Assembly (NCBI GenBank): GCA_028564705.1
Contig: JAPXFQ010000364.1
Location: 124,001 to 188,000, forward strand
DNA from: Apricaphanius iberus
Lineage: Eukaryota; Chordata; Actinopteri; Cyprinodontiformes; Aphaniidae
Length of the DNA: 64,000 nt
Reading direction: 5' to 3'
How positions within the stretch are numbered: position 1 is the stretch's first letter; every line of letters begins with the position of its first letter. Under the pieces are notes generated by a model. That model was given only the letters and a program-made list of their open reading frames with translations, was not told where the DNA came from and did not search any database. The position numbers were made by a program, and so were the translations under genes. Positions 53,664-64,000 of this stretch are shown here, piece by piece.

Positions 53664-53820
53664 TGGTAAGTTTTTCAAACAGGTAGAAAATATAATTTAT
53701 TTAACTTACAGATCGATTTACGGTGATATTATAAGTGTACTATACTACAGAATTGCTCTGTCTGCCTGAGGAGAACGTGCCACCCCTCCTCCAATAAGTC
53801 AAAGCCCTGTAAATTACCCT

Positions 53821-55321
53821 GGATTTCCTCAGAGTGGAAACACACCTCTTTTCTGTTTTTTTCCCCTCTCTTTTTTTCTTGTTCATTTTAAACATGACTG
53901 CATGTGCATAGGCCTTACTCTTCCAAAGATATCACAGATGCTGCTTCTTGAGTGGACTTTTTCTTTCTCTCATTTCTCTTGTGTTCCTCTAATATTTTTT
54001 AGCTTTCCTGGATGCATTGGTACATGTCTTGCTGTTCTTCTATTTGACATCTTAATAGTTCATCGCTTGTAGCCATGTAGAGAATGTTAAATAAAGCTCT
54101 GATGTGTAATTTGTCGCTCCACAAACAGTTCTGCTCCTGGCCTACCCTGGGAGTTAATGCAACAGATTTGTCATACACAAGCCAGGCACAGCTTGAGGAG
54201 GAGAAAAAAAAAACACCTATTCAATCTGAATTTCAATCTCCATAGGGCTCTATGCAAATGCACACAAGCTGACGCTGCCTCTCTCTCAAGTTGCCTGAAC
54301 ACACGATGGCAAATCCAGGCTGGATATTAGTGTATGATGAAGCCCAGGCTGGCAGGTAAAAGGTGGTGGAAAATGAGAATGAAGCGGGAATGGTCTCACA
54401 TTTCAGGAATGCACAAGCAGATGAAACGAAAACCAAAATAAATGCAGATACTTGTCGCAGGCAAAGAAGTAAAAATCTATTTGGATCATTTCCTTCTGAA
54501 ACCCCTTCCCTTTCCTTTCTTGTCTCTCATTGCTGTGCCCTTCAGCATAATATGGATGCAGAGCCTCTAGGAGGCTTTTTAGGGAATTGATGGATAATCA
54601 GATGATTACATAGAAAATCTCCATTGAGGACAATCCTTCCTGACAAACAAAGAGAAAGCTCTTTAGTTAATAAATAGGCTGAGAGACAGACTGAGAGAGT
54701 GTGTTTGAGAGAGACTAAGTAAATCCTGTCCTAGGCTGACAGCAAAAAGCCAACATTCAATCACATACAATCAGCCCATGTATGCATACGTGTATATGTG
54801 CATATGGAATACACTCAAAAACAGATATTTGCATACATGGCATGATAAGATAACCACTTTTTTCCTGTTTAACACAAGTCAAAACATAAAAAAATGTATC
54901 CAATGTAATTTAAGAAACCTATTTCCTTTTCATAAATTTCAGAATAAGCTAAATAACGTTTTAGATCATTTATTCAAAGTCAATTTACATACACGAAAAG
55001 TGGGAAAGCTTTTACAATAATGTCATGGCTTTGTAACCTTCTGATTAACCTTCATGTTAAATGAAGGCACATCATTGGATTTATTGTTAGGAAACACTTT
55101 TAGCGCACTGCTCCTTTTATCAATTAAGATTCAAGGCAATCAGCAAAAACACCAGAAGGAGAGATGTGTAACTTTAAATTCTAAATCATCCTTGAATATG
55201 ACTTTGAAATAGCTCAAGTTGTCCTGTTCCTATGGTCAGACAATGATGTGGAAGTATGAATACCAGTCCAGAAGTTGACTTACTTCATTGTTTGGTGAGA
55301 AACAAAAGTAAAAGATCCTGT
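53821..55321. other. intronic, no recognised feature
   Basis: No coding sequence is recognised. Part of 55020-55320 may be eroded Tc1-like sequence leading into the remnant at 55322. Confidence 0.4.
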
Positions 55322-55500
55322 GAGCAGGCCTCTTAAAGCTGGTAAGGGAAAATCGTCATCTACCTAACACAGTTACTCTACTTCTTTCAGGAGGAATGGG
55401 CAAAATTTCCAGCAAACTATTGTGAGAAGCTTGTGGAAAGATACACAAAATGTCTGATTTAAATCATTCTGAGGAAATTCAACAGAATACAAAAAAAAAG
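55322..55500 (+). mobile_element. Tc1-like transposase C-terminal remnant
   Basis: The stretch contains EEWAKFPANYCEKLVERYT, the conserved C-terminal block of salmonid-type Tc1 transposases. It is preceded by a QLLYFFQ segment and ends soon after. The N-terminal and catalytic parts are not recognisable upstream. A short open frame from 55450 is the out-of-frame end of this remnant and not a gene. Confidence 0.82.
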
Positions 55501-56039
55501 TCTGACCTTCTGAAACATCTGTCAAACAATTATTCGATCAAAAGTAGGAAAAGGCTTGTCTGTCATTTAATGACAGACATTTATAAAAAGTTATTTTTGA
55601 ATGTTAACGTTTGTAATGAAAAACAATTTGTGGCTGCCGATAAGTAAGAAATTATCTGGTAGATTATTATATTGTCTTCAGGGGTTGAAAACATTGTGGC
55701 AGGCAGTAAACAAACTTTAGCATAAGTTCCAAATAAAGAGATTATTTAATGAAGAATTTAAGGGATTGATGTAGACATATTATTGTTGGAAAAAAAATCT
55801 GTTTATATAACTCCACTTAAAAATATAATATAATATAATATAATACACAGCATATGTATAGCCTTTTTATTTTGTATTTTGCTTTGATTTGGACTTGAGA
55901 TCAGTGGAGGGTTTTCCAGACGGGCCATATAAGTCTTAGTTCTGAAAGGGTTAAGTACCGTTTCCCCTGGTGAACCATAACCCCATCCAGTGTTGCATCA
56001 TTGAATTATATTTATGTAATCAAGGTAAAAGGAAAAAGA
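55501..56039. other. intronic, one pentanucleotide repeat
   Basis: Holds the (ATAAT)n at 55821 and nothing else recognised. Confidence 0.5.
55821..55846. repeat. (ATAAT)n microsatellite
   Basis: About five AATAT/ATAAT units. Confidence 0.85.
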
Positions 56040-56175
56040 CAATGTTTTTAATACCATTGACCAATATCAATATTGAATTGGAACACACTAGATCGAATTG
56101 AGATAACAGATTCTAACTCTTGAGAATCGGAATCAGATCCATTCTTGAAATTTGAATCAATACCTAGCTCTTATC
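56040..56175 (-). mobile_element. hAT-like element end, fragment
   Basis: Read on the minus strand, AGAGCTAGGTATTGATTCAA, TTTCAAGAAT and GATTCCGATTCTC form the terminus of a fish repeat family rich in GATTC motifs. The similarity fades at about 56040. Confidence 0.5.
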
Positions 56176-56397
56176 GGGGAGTTGTTTAAGTAAATTACTA
56201 CTATAAACAATTATTGTTTGGTACATGTGTATTCGCTGGATGCATTTTGGACTGAAGATTTATGCTTGTTGCACAAGTTATCTATTTAAAACCAATTATC
56301 ACCCCTCTCTCAAACATAAGTCTTAAATGTCGATACAAGGTATGTAAAAACTGTATGGGTAATACCTCAAGCTGACAAATTTAAAGCAATAATAATC

Positions 56398-56427
56398 ATC
56401 CATCCATCCATCCATCCATCCATCCAT
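56398..56427. repeat. (ATCC)n / (GATG)n tetranucleotide tail of Rex3
   Basis: Seven tandem ATCC units on the plus strand form the 3' tail of the minus-strand Rex3 copy. RTE-clade elements often end in such short tandem repeats rather than poly(A). Confidence 0.9.
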
Positions 56428-56437
56428 CTTCCTCCGC

Positions 56438-57835
56438 TTATCCGGGGTCGGGTCGCGGGGGCAGTAGCCTAAGCAAGGAGACCCAGACTTGCCTCTCCCC
56501 GGCCACTTGGGCCAGCTCCTCGGGAGGAATCCCGAGGCGTTCCCAGGCCAGCTGGGAGACATAATCTCTCCAACGGGTCCTGGGTCTTCCCCTGGGTCTC
56601 CTCCCGGTGGGACATGCCCGGAACACCTCACCAGGGAGGCGTCCAGGAGGCATCCTGACTAGATGCCCGAGCCACCTCAACTGGCTCCTCTCGATGTGGA
56701 GGAGCAGCGGCTCTACTCTGAGCTCCCTCCGGATGACCGAGCTTCTCACCCTATCTCTAAGGGAGAGCCCAGCCACCCTACGGAGGAAACTCATTTCAGC
56801 CGCCTGTATCCGCGATCTCGTTCTTTCGGTCACCACCCAGCGTTCGTGACCATAGATGAGGGTAGGAACGTAGATCGACCGGTAAATCGAGAGCTTCGCC
56901 TTTCGACTCAGCTCTCTCTTCACCACGACAGACCGGTACAGCGCCCGCATGACTGCAGACGCCCTACCAATCCGTCCATCGATCTCCCGCTCCATTTTTC
57001 CCTCATTCGTGAACAAGACCCCCAGATACCTAAACTCCTCCACTTGAGGAAGGACCTCATCCCCAACCCGAAGAGAGCACCCTACCCTTTTCCGACTCAA
57101 GACCATGGTCTCGGATTTGGAGGTGCTGATCCTCATCCCAGCCGCTTCACACTCGGCTGCGAACCGCTCCAACGAGAGCTGTAGATCACGTTCAGACGAA
57201 GCCAACAAGACCACATCATCTGCGAAAAGCAGAGACCCGATCCTGAGGTCACCAAAACGGATCCCCTCAACACCTTGGCTGCACCTAGAAATCCTGTCCA
57301 TAAACGTTATGAACAGGATCGGTGATAAAGGGCAACCTTGGCGGAGTCCAACTCTCACTGGAAACGAGTCCGACTTACTGCCGGCAATGCGAACCAGACT
57401 CTGACACCGGTCATATAGGGACCTAACAGCCCGTATCAGAGGGCCTGGTACCCCATACTCCCGGAGTACCCCCCACAGGACACCCCGAGGGACACGGTCG
57501 AACGCCTTCTCCAAGTCCACAAAGCACATGTAGACTGGTTGGGCGAACTCCCACGCACCCTCCAGGACCCTGCCGAGGGTGTAGAGCTGGTCCAGTGTTC
57601 CACGGCCAGGACGAAAACCGCATTGTTCCTCCTGGATCCGAGGTTCGACTATCCGTCGTACCCTCCTCTCCAGAACCCCTGAATAGACCTTACCAGGGAG
57701 GCTCAGAAGTGTGATCCCCCTGTAGTTGGAACACACTCTGTGGTCCCCCTTTTTAAAGAGGGGGACCACCACCCCGGTCTGCCAATCCAAGGGAACTGCC
57801 CCCGATGTCCACGCAATATCGCAGAGCCGCGTCAA
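56438..57835 (-). pseudogene. Rex3 reverse transcriptase ORF, N-terminally truncated but open
   Basis: A 465-codon frame with no internal stop encodes the reverse transcriptase and C-terminal region of Rex3. Visible motifs are NYRGITLLS (residues 37-45), QCGFRPGRGTLDQ (71-83), FVDLEKAFDRVP (105-116, first catalytic Asp), GLRQGCPLSP (163-172) and FADD (204-207, catalytic Asp pair). The family's C-terminal block YGHERWVVTERT starts at 328. It ends at its natural TAA just before the 3' tail. The first codon is TTG, not ATG, and the frame is simply open to the truncation point, so this is not a true start. The endonuclease domain is absent. The lack of stops suggests a young insertion, but it cannot transpose by itself. 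Confidence 0.92.
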
Positions 57836-57848
57836 CCACTTAATAATC

Positions 57849-58219
57849 TAATAATTTACTTAATAATCAGTAAATGAAAATCATAAAGTGTTGCTCAAAC
57901 AATCAATAGCGTAAAGGAGCAAGAAAAGGTTTGCCAACTCTTTGTTGCCAGGATTTTGGAATTGATTATCCACACCATGCCGGCTAACCGGAGTCTGAAC
58001 AAACAGTACAAAAAAATGTATTGGGCTATTGCTTTCTTTTATAAACTGATTTTTCATTCACAGTAGAGGCAGAAAAAAGGTGACATACTGAGTTTAGTAA
58101 TTCATAGAGACACATATGTCATAAATAACCTTCAGAATCCCTTTTCTATAGATGCTTTTTAGATTTACACAACAATGAAGAGGACTTATGGACCATTCTT
58201 TCCTTAAAGCTGTTTCTCT
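57849..58219. other. intronic, no recognised feature
   Basis: Spacer between Rex3 and a Tc1-like remnant. It may include eroded Tc1 sequence. Confidence 0.4.
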
Positions 58220-58560
58220 TTACTTGTATTTCTAGGATGCCTTGATAATGTCAAATAGCCCACCTAAGGTTATGCCATAGAAACTCAGTTGGAAGAAGGT
58301 CAGGACTTTGACTAAGGCACTTGAAAATAGGATATTTTTTTCAAATCAATCTGTTGATGCTTTACTTGTGGGCTTTATGTTAGGGTCTTTTTAAGAGAAA
58401 CATGCTGCCTTTTGCCTAAAGACAGGAAAGAGCTTATATAAACTGTTAAATAAAGCTCTTCCAATATGTCAAGGTAATAGCTTTCACAAGTGTTCCAAAC
58501 TATTGAAGCCTTGATTAATCAAAACGGTCAATTCCAGATCAGACATGGAGAGGAGGCCAT
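58220..58560 (-). mobile_element. Tc1-like transposase remnant
   Basis: On the minus strand the sequence reads QSPDLLPTEFLWHNLRWAI followed by a stop. This is the SPDLNPIEN block of a Tc1-like transposase with substitutions. Sequence at 58320-58390 continues the same family toward the middle of the protein (the GCTTTACTTGTGGGCTTTATG region). It is frameshifted and inactive. Confidence 0.72.
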
Positions 58561-59644
58561 TTTCTGTACATTAAGTTGTTCTGCAATTTTTATTCTTAAT
58601 TGCAGTAAAATGTTTTAATTGTGTAAAAACAAAATCAAAATACAAAAAATCTAAAAGGGAAGAAAATAATAAAACAACCAAACTGTGTTACAAGTAACTC
58701 CAATGGGGTTGGATATTTTACTAAAATCACAATCAAATAAAAAAACAAAACAACTTTGTTTCTGTTTGTAAACTAGCCTCTCCAAAATCTATGAGATATA
58801 TAAACCAATAGGGATGGGACAGTTGATAAGAGATAATATCCAGAGTAAAAAAAGGTACAATTAAAAGATCAAATGATATTAAAAATATAGTGATTTTGAT
58901 AAGTATATAAATCAAAAGGTTTATTAAATTGCAGAAGTCTGTGTTTAATTATTAAGTACGGGCTTAATTTAAATAAAGGTAAAACCACTTTTATGATAAA
59001 CACATAGGTAAATTATGAAAAATATAATCTGATCATAAATTAAATAATAGGGAACTAATGTAAAGTTTGCACCCTATACCTAGAAAAGCACTCAGTCACA
59101 TAAAAAACAACAAAGTGAAGTTTCAGTCAATCTTTGCCGGATGGAAGACTGTAAAGGATGTCCAGATGACAGTAAACAGAAACAAGGCAGATGTTTCATC
59201 TGTATGTTTTAGCCAAGATTGGACATGGTTTGGCTGGACAACAGGGCCACAACAGAGCTTTGGCGTAGATGAAGCCCAATGGATCCGTTTATTTTTACCA
59301 TCTTGCACAGGAGTGGTAAAGTGACTGGCATGGAAAATTGAACTTTAAATACTAGTGTAGGCCTCTGCCTGATGCAACTGTTCTACCAGCTTTGGCTTTG
59401 GTAACAAACTAGCTTCTGGCATCAGTGGCACTGCAAAGCAAAACAGGGCAAAAAACAACTAGCAGGTAGAATCAAAGTTTCTGCCAAAAGCTAGACATAA
59501 TCTACTTCAGAGCAAGGTGGGGTGTTCAGTGTTTTCTGTTGAAAATGGCAATGCTTTCTTTTGATTTTGAACTTCTTATGTCAACCAAAGTAGCTATTCT
59601 TGTTATCAGCATCATGTTTTCACAGAAAACCAAAAACCCTCGAT
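58561..59644. other. intronic, no recognised feature
   Basis: Very AT-rich sequence. The open frames near 59067 and 59123 overlap on opposite strands and look random. Confidence 0.5.
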
Positions 59645-60200
59645 CAGCACGTTTACATGCCCATCGAATGAAGCTTTTTGGAGTAATCAGACTAAGGGCT
59701 TTCCCCCTGTTGATAGCTGAGTCCCAGTTTACATGTCACTCAGATAATTAAATTATTAAATGAAGTACGTTACACTCCCCGACGATAGATGGCGTGTTAG
59801 CCTTATAACAGTTACCTTCAAGCTCCACTCAGAAAGAAAACAGAGGCTGGTGGGAGTGAAGCAGACAGAGTCAAAGCAGGATATTCACAATAAAACAAAT
59901 ATCACACTGCTTCGTCTCTTCGTCAGTCCAAACGCGTACTGATCAGCCACCTACGTTTGTCTTAGCCGCCATATTCTTCTAATACTACTAATGTATTGTT
60001 GCTGAGTAGCACTTCCGCGTCTCCTTACTTCGAGGGGTTGCACGAGTACTTACGGGGGTGGTTGGTTGCAGAGAAATCCAATTCCCAATCACTTTGTCTG
60101 GGTAGCTCAGTCGGGCTTCTGAAACTAGTTTGGTTCGATTCAAGCCGGACTAAGGTGTATACAGGCATTTCAAAAGACTGATTCCAGTTAAGGTAATAAT
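59645..60200. repeat. possible MITE with GTTTACATGCC end
   Basis: CAGCACGTTTACATGCCCATC at the left resembles a fish MITE end, and GTGTATACAGGCATTTC near 60155 is a loose inverted match. Internal AGTTTACATGTCACTCAG is a second similar motif. The limits are uncertain, and the tRNA-like sequence lies inside. Confidence 0.35.
60096..60150 (+). pseudogene. truncated tRNA-like sequence
   Basis: GTCTGGGTAGCTCAGTCGGG looks like a tRNA acceptor strand plus box A. TTTGGTTCGATTCAAG looks like a T-arm with box B, and CCGGAC can pair with GTCTGG to close the acceptor stem. The span is only 55 nt because the anticodon arm is missing or collapsed, so it cannot be a working tRNA. It may be a tRNA pseudogene or the head of a tRNA-derived SINE. 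Confidence 0.45.
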
Positions 60201-60747
60201 TTAACTTTCTCTTGCCATTTGTGTCAGGATTGTGGGAGTCTGCCAATTTGAAATGCCCCACGGCTGTGTCACAATCATAAAATGAAAAACCAAGTTTATC
60301 AAGAAATGTGTTATTTGTGCACAAACCAATACCAACATTTTGCTTTTTTTTTTTCCCCTTCAGTTACTTTGCCGCATTTGTGTCAGTTTTTATCTGATTT
60401 TTTTTACTTTTTATAAATGAACTCCAAGTATTAACTATTTTTTGGGCACCATAATAATATAATTTCCTTTCACAGACAAAGGCACAGCTTTCATTAGCAG
60501 ATACACTACAATATGCCGTGAAGAAGTTTCACCTCCACTTACAGATTTCGCTTTGCTTTTTTCTCGTTTTGCTTTTTTCTAAGATTTCAGATGAAAGACA
60601 AATATATTCATTTTCAAATGATTGCTTTTTAAGAGAAAATACCTTTCAAATCACACGTGCGCATTCAAAAATATTAATTTTGTTATTGGCAGAAATCAGA
60701 TCAGAATTTGCTGACGTGGTTCCGAACATTATCCTGCTGCATAACAC

Positions 60748-60895
60748 TGTGACTCAGTGGTAGAGTAGTTGACTTGCAATCAGAGGGTCGTATGTTCAAT
60801 TCCAGCTTCCTCCAGTCACATGTCGAGCTATGTTGGCTATAGGTCTATGAATGTGAGTGTGAATGGGCGAATGTGGCTTCAAGGTAACAAACTAA
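60748..60895 (+). repeat. tRNA-derived SINE
   Basis: TGTGACTCAGTGGTAGAGT is a good RNA polymerase III box A, and GTATGTTCAATTCC is a good box B about 40 bp downstream. The body GTGAGTGTGAATGGGCGAATG follows, as in common fish tRNA-derived SINEs. The second copy of this kind is at the window end. Confidence 0.72.
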
Positions 60896-61029
60896 TGGCC
60901 GGACATTATTCTTAAGGACCATCTCCACAAGAGCAAAAAGTAATTTTCAAATAACTATGTGGAGTTATCAAAGTCTTAAAGAACCAAAACACACCAAGAC
61001 CATCGCACTGCAAACACCATGTTTGACAT

Positions 61030-61112
61030 AATATAGCAATACGCATTTTGAGATGCAATTTTGTATGAAAAGCACTTTGTAAATAAAGTTTGATTTGATT
61101 TTGTGCTCTTTT
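61030..61112 (+). repeat. retroelement 3' tail (AAATAAAGTTTGATTTGATTT)
   Basis: AAAGCACTTTGTAAATAAAG followed by TTTGATTTGATTTTG is a typical fish SINE/LINE tail. It may belong to the SINE starting at 60748, but the sequence between them is not clearly part of that SINE. Confidence 0.5.
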
Positions 61113-61129
61113 TATATATTTTTTAACTC

Positions 61130-61390
61130 TCACAAAATCTTATGTTTTGTCTCGTCAGTCCACAGAATATTTCCACAAAAAGTACAGTCTTGTAGATCAA
61201 ATTGCAATTTGAGCAAATGTAAAATCATATATATATATTTTTTTATTTCTTTTGTATCTTTTTGATTTTGATTTAGTTTGCAGCGCTTTGTAATTTTTCA
61301 TAACACTGAGGTAAGTGAGGCTTGCAGTGTTTTAGATCAAGTCTTTGGTGACCTACTGGATGAGTCTTCAATAGACTCTTGAGCCCCTTT
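61130..61390 (-). mobile_element. Tc1-like transposase remnant
   Basis: The minus strand reads CGNILWTDET near 61150-61180, the LWTDE block around the second catalytic Asp of Tc1-like transposases. Sequence toward 61390 matches the upstream helix-turn-helix coding part of the same family (GAGGCTTGCAG...GACCTACTGGATGAGTC on the plus strand). Stops and indels are frequent. It is a different copy from the one at 58220. Confidence 0.75.
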
Positions 61391-62224
61391 CAAACAGGCC
61401 ATTTAAAGCTAATTTTCCAGACTTTGTTTTACTTTTGAGTCTGAAAGCAAAAAGGATTCTGTGCGGATAACTTTTACCAGTATATTTACAACTGACCTCT
61501 TAGTAAGAGCTGACTTGTCATGGTAAGGTTTTTGTGTTCAGAACATCAAATAAAGTTCCGGAAAAGGGGATGTGGGGTGGACTGACAGGGAAAGCTGTGA
61601 GTGCACACACTGATGACATACATACCATAGGCTACTTCACACTACTTTCTTTTCACTTCTATTTTACATCCAGCTTAGTATTTTAAGAGTATGTGCCCAG
61701 AACTGCCAAAAAAGACGAGCACTTTGAGGAGTTCTGCTATTTCGTTGACCCTATTTGCAAGAATGCCTTTATTTGGGAAAACGACATATGTAGCCTACGC
61801 CCGCCACAACATTTACGCCGTATCCGGATACAAACCCCCAGACATTTATAAGGATCCTCTGGTACATTTCTTGCAGTGTGAAGGCAGCTGAAGGGCAATG
61901 CTCTGGTAAAAAAAGCTGTGTATTTGAAAAGACAACTACAGTTAAAGACCTAATGGAATTGTCCGTGAATATTCCAGAATGTCCATCTCGATAGCAATTT
62001 TGGTGGGCTGCCAATCCTGACAATGTTCCCACCGTTTTTGGGGTTTTCTTTCTTTTTTTACATTTTTTTGTGTAATTTTTATTTGCAGCTGTTACACCCA
62101 TCTTTGCTCTCCTCTCTTCCAGCCTCCATCACGATTAGTCTGAATAAATGTGGATAACTTAAAGCATCCAGTCAGTTGTACTCTATTTATTTTATTAAAT
62201 TTTATTATATTTTATTTATTTATT
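61391..62224. other. intronic, no recognised feature
   Basis: AT-rich sequence with ATTTA-type runs near 62190-62230. Confidence 0.5.
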
Positions 62225-62322
62225 AAATTATTTGGTGTTGTCCTTATCGTCCACTTACCGTTATCGACGTGAACTGCTCAATATATGGCGATATTGATTT
62301 TGGGTCATATCGCCAAACTCTA
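62225..62322. mobile_element. DNA-transposon end (CGATAT-rich), fragment
   Basis: The segment ends GATATTGATTTTGGGTCATATCGCC-AAACTCTA, with TTACCGTTATCGACGTG inside. This resembles the right terminus of a common fish DNA-transposon family whose ends carry a TATCGCC motif. The other end is not found. Confidence 0.45.
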
Positions 62323-62989
62323 TTCTCCTACATAAAAAAAATAAAAATAAATCATACAGAGGTGTAAATCTTTATTTTTTTGAAAACTTGATGCACCTGA
62401 AAGTAGTTCTGAACTCGCACCTCTATGTTATACACTTTAATCAAACTTAGCTAATAAGAACAGTTTCCCTTTAACCTATAATTTCACAGGTCAAGGACTA
62501 AGGAGATTTGGGTAATGTAATTTTGAAAATGATATTTAGACTTTTAAGATTCAGAGGTATTTACTTAAAGCAGCTGTTCAGAGTATCTGAGGGAGATGCT
62601 CCAAACCCGATTGATAACCGGCTTTCTGAAATAGATATACATAAATCATCGAACGACAACCCTGAGCCAATTAGCAGTCCTTTATCCAGGGTTGCAAAAA
62701 ACCAACATTTGTTTTATTTAAACTTTTTAAATTGCTAAATAAAAATAGCATACATGTTCAAGCCTAAAACTATTATCAACGTAGCCCGGTAAACATTTGC
62801 TCATGATACAAAGCAAGCTAAAGTGACAAGGACAAAAGTGTACTGTAATCTGCTGTTCTTTATGGATATGCTGAAAGAAGTTGGACGTTGTTCAGTCTCA
62901 GGGTGAGTGTTGTAGTAAACCTGCCGCTTTGTAGCCTGGTGTGTTGCTGTGGGATGCTCGTACAGCATTGTTTTGGTCTCTTTATGGTC
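62323..62989. other. intronic, no recognised feature
   Basis: No repeat or gene is recognised. Confidence 0.5.
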
Positions 62990-63255
62990 GCGAGGTGATT
63001 CGGTAACTTTGGTCAGCGGCGGCGTCACTTCCGTCTGGAGCATGTCTACTGTCTTAGGCACGGCCAGGGTACGGCTTGTGTTCACATGATCTATATCCAC
63101 TCGTACCTGGACTCCAATTTGACCTCCAAGGCAGGTCTCTCAGACCGTATCTGGGCACGGTCCAGGCTGTGTTGACATGGTACAAAAAAAGTACATTTTG
63201 AGCAAATATGGTGCCCTAATACGGACTTGAGTCCCATGTGAAAATGCCCTTCAAC
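62990..63255. repeat. possible DNA-transposon end ending GTGAAAATGCCC
   Basis: GC-richer sequence with GGTACGGCTTGTGTTCACATG-type motifs ends CCCATGTGAAAATGCCCTT, which resembles a fish MITE terminus. No left partner is found. A 99-codon open frame on the minus strand (62801-63100) overlaps it and is not recognised. Confidence 0.35.
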
Positions 63256-63414
63256 ACAGTAATTCAAGATGCTTTACATGAAAGTATAAACAGCAATACA
63301 GAGATACGGTCTCTGCTTGTTAAGATGGGATGAGTGACATGATGAACAAGTGTGTAAGGTTTTTAAAAAAAAAAGATGATTTAAATTAGACATTGGGTTA
63401 AACATCTAGTCTTT

Positions 63415-63550
63415 TCAAGTAAACAGGTTCAAAATTAAGTCGAGTCCCAAGTCACTGTTGTAAAAGTCCAAGTCAAGTCAAACTATTTAAACAGTTTTTC
63501 AAGTCAAGTGTAAAGTCATTAAAATTAAGGCCCTATAATGAGGCCCTATA
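63415..63550. repeat. degenerate CAAGT/AAGTC repeat
   Basis: AAGTC- and CAAGT-type pentamers recur irregularly (GTCGAGTCCCAAGTCAC, GTCCAAGTCAAGTCAAAC, CAAGTCAAGTGTAAAGTC). This is a degraded minisatellite-like repeat. Confidence 0.6.
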
Positions 63551-63874
63551 TATTTAATATCAAATACCACTTTAAAGCAAAAATGGTAAACCTAAATTGT
63601 TTAGTGGTGTTATATAGTTCTACCCTCCCAATATTTTATTCATTTTTTTATTCAATAATAAATAGATCTATATTTTCCCTGCAACACTACAGGATCCTTG
63701 GATCATGACAATATAATGGACAGTGGCACAGTGACTATGCCTAGCATACAAAACATATTCAGGAAATAAGTGATTTTAACATAATTTTGTTATCTCAAAG
63801 ACAAGGACAATGTGATTTATGATTGAATCTCTCACTTTTAATGTGCAATATCACCTCATGGATCATTTTCAGAT

Positions 63875-64000
63875 CACAAGATGGAGTAGGCTTTCCAACA
63901 ACTGGAAGGTCAGTGGTTTGACCTTCATGGTATAGAATGCGTGAATGAACTGGCTTGTACTTTCTTGTAAAGTGCTTTGGGTGGCCTTAACCACACACAT
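63875..64000 (+). repeat. SINE fragment, cut by the window end
   Basis: ACTGGAAGGTCAGTGGTTTGACC is a box-B-like region. It is followed by ATGCGTGAATGAACTGGCTTGTAC and TGTAAAGTGCTTTGGGTGGCC, the body of a tRNA-derived fish SINE. The sequence continues past the window. Confidence 0.65.

Larger units (their letters stand above)
56398..57840 (-). mobile_element. Rex3 non-LTR retrotransposon (RTE clade), 5'-truncated
   Basis: The element lies on the minus strand, with its 3' end at a (GATG)n tail seen as ATCC repeats at 56398-56427. The other end stops abruptly at 57840, so the endonuclease half is missing, the usual result of incomplete target-primed reverse transcription. An 8-bp direct repeat, TAATAATC, flanks it (56390-56397 and 57841-57848). 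The region also contains both sites that I recall being used as universal fish Rex3 primers, near 57320 and 57766. It is GC-rich against an AT-rich background. It is in the same orientation as the host formin gene. Confidence 0.95.

Noticed and set aside
56663..57184. Plus-strand 173-codon frame opposite the Rex3 reverse transcriptase
   Set aside because: It is the antisense shadow of a GC-rich coding sequence, with no independent homology.
60096..60150. Functional tRNA gene
   Set aside because: The anticodon arm is absent and the length is about 18 nt too short.

Overview
The window is vertebrate nuclear DNA, almost certainly from a teleost fish. It is AT-rich and nearly gene-empty. It carries repeats typical of fish genomes: a Rex3 retrotransposon, degraded Tc1-like transposons of several subfamilies, hAT-type elements with CGATA-rich ends, a Harbinger-like pair, tRNA-derived SINEs and microsatellites. 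There are no operons, CRISPR arrays or prokaryotic signals. The species cannot be named from the sequence.

The only protein-coding host gene I can support is on the minus strand. A 96-bp exon (45162-45257) encodes the diaphanous autoregulatory domain (DAD) of a diaphanous-related formin, with clean GT-AG borders. A second, 63-bp exon (44712-44774) follows 387 bp downstream in the same phase. The residues after the DAD fit diaph3 better than diaph1 or diaph2, so I call the gene diaph3 (diaph2 is the alternative). On this reading 45258-64000 is part of the large intron upstream of the DAD exon. The sequence below 44712 is the downstream intron or introns plus any 3' exons I could not identify. 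One weak candidate for a further exon lies at 42477-42611.

Layout: 1-4200 has a LINE-type tail and then unremarkable sequence. 4205-4992 and 24789-25546 are two inverted copies of one Harbinger-like element. 14-19 kb holds a SINE-like copy, a MITE, and two hAT-type elements. 20.3-21.2 kb is a dead Tc1-like transposon. 36.8-38.7 kb is one element with another nested inside it. 39.9-40.9 kb is a long-inverted-repeat foldback element interrupted by a Tc1-like fragment. 44.7-45.3 kb holds the diaph3 exons. 47-57 kb is rich in microsatellite, hAT and Tc1 sequence and an inverted repeat, ending with a 5'-truncated Rex3 copy whose reverse-transcriptase frame is still open (56398-57840). 58-64 kb holds two minus-strand Tc1 remnants and SINE copies.

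Only the two diaph3 exons belong to one functional unit. The rest is intronic sequence colonised by unrelated mobile elements. Rex3 lies in the same orientation as the gene.
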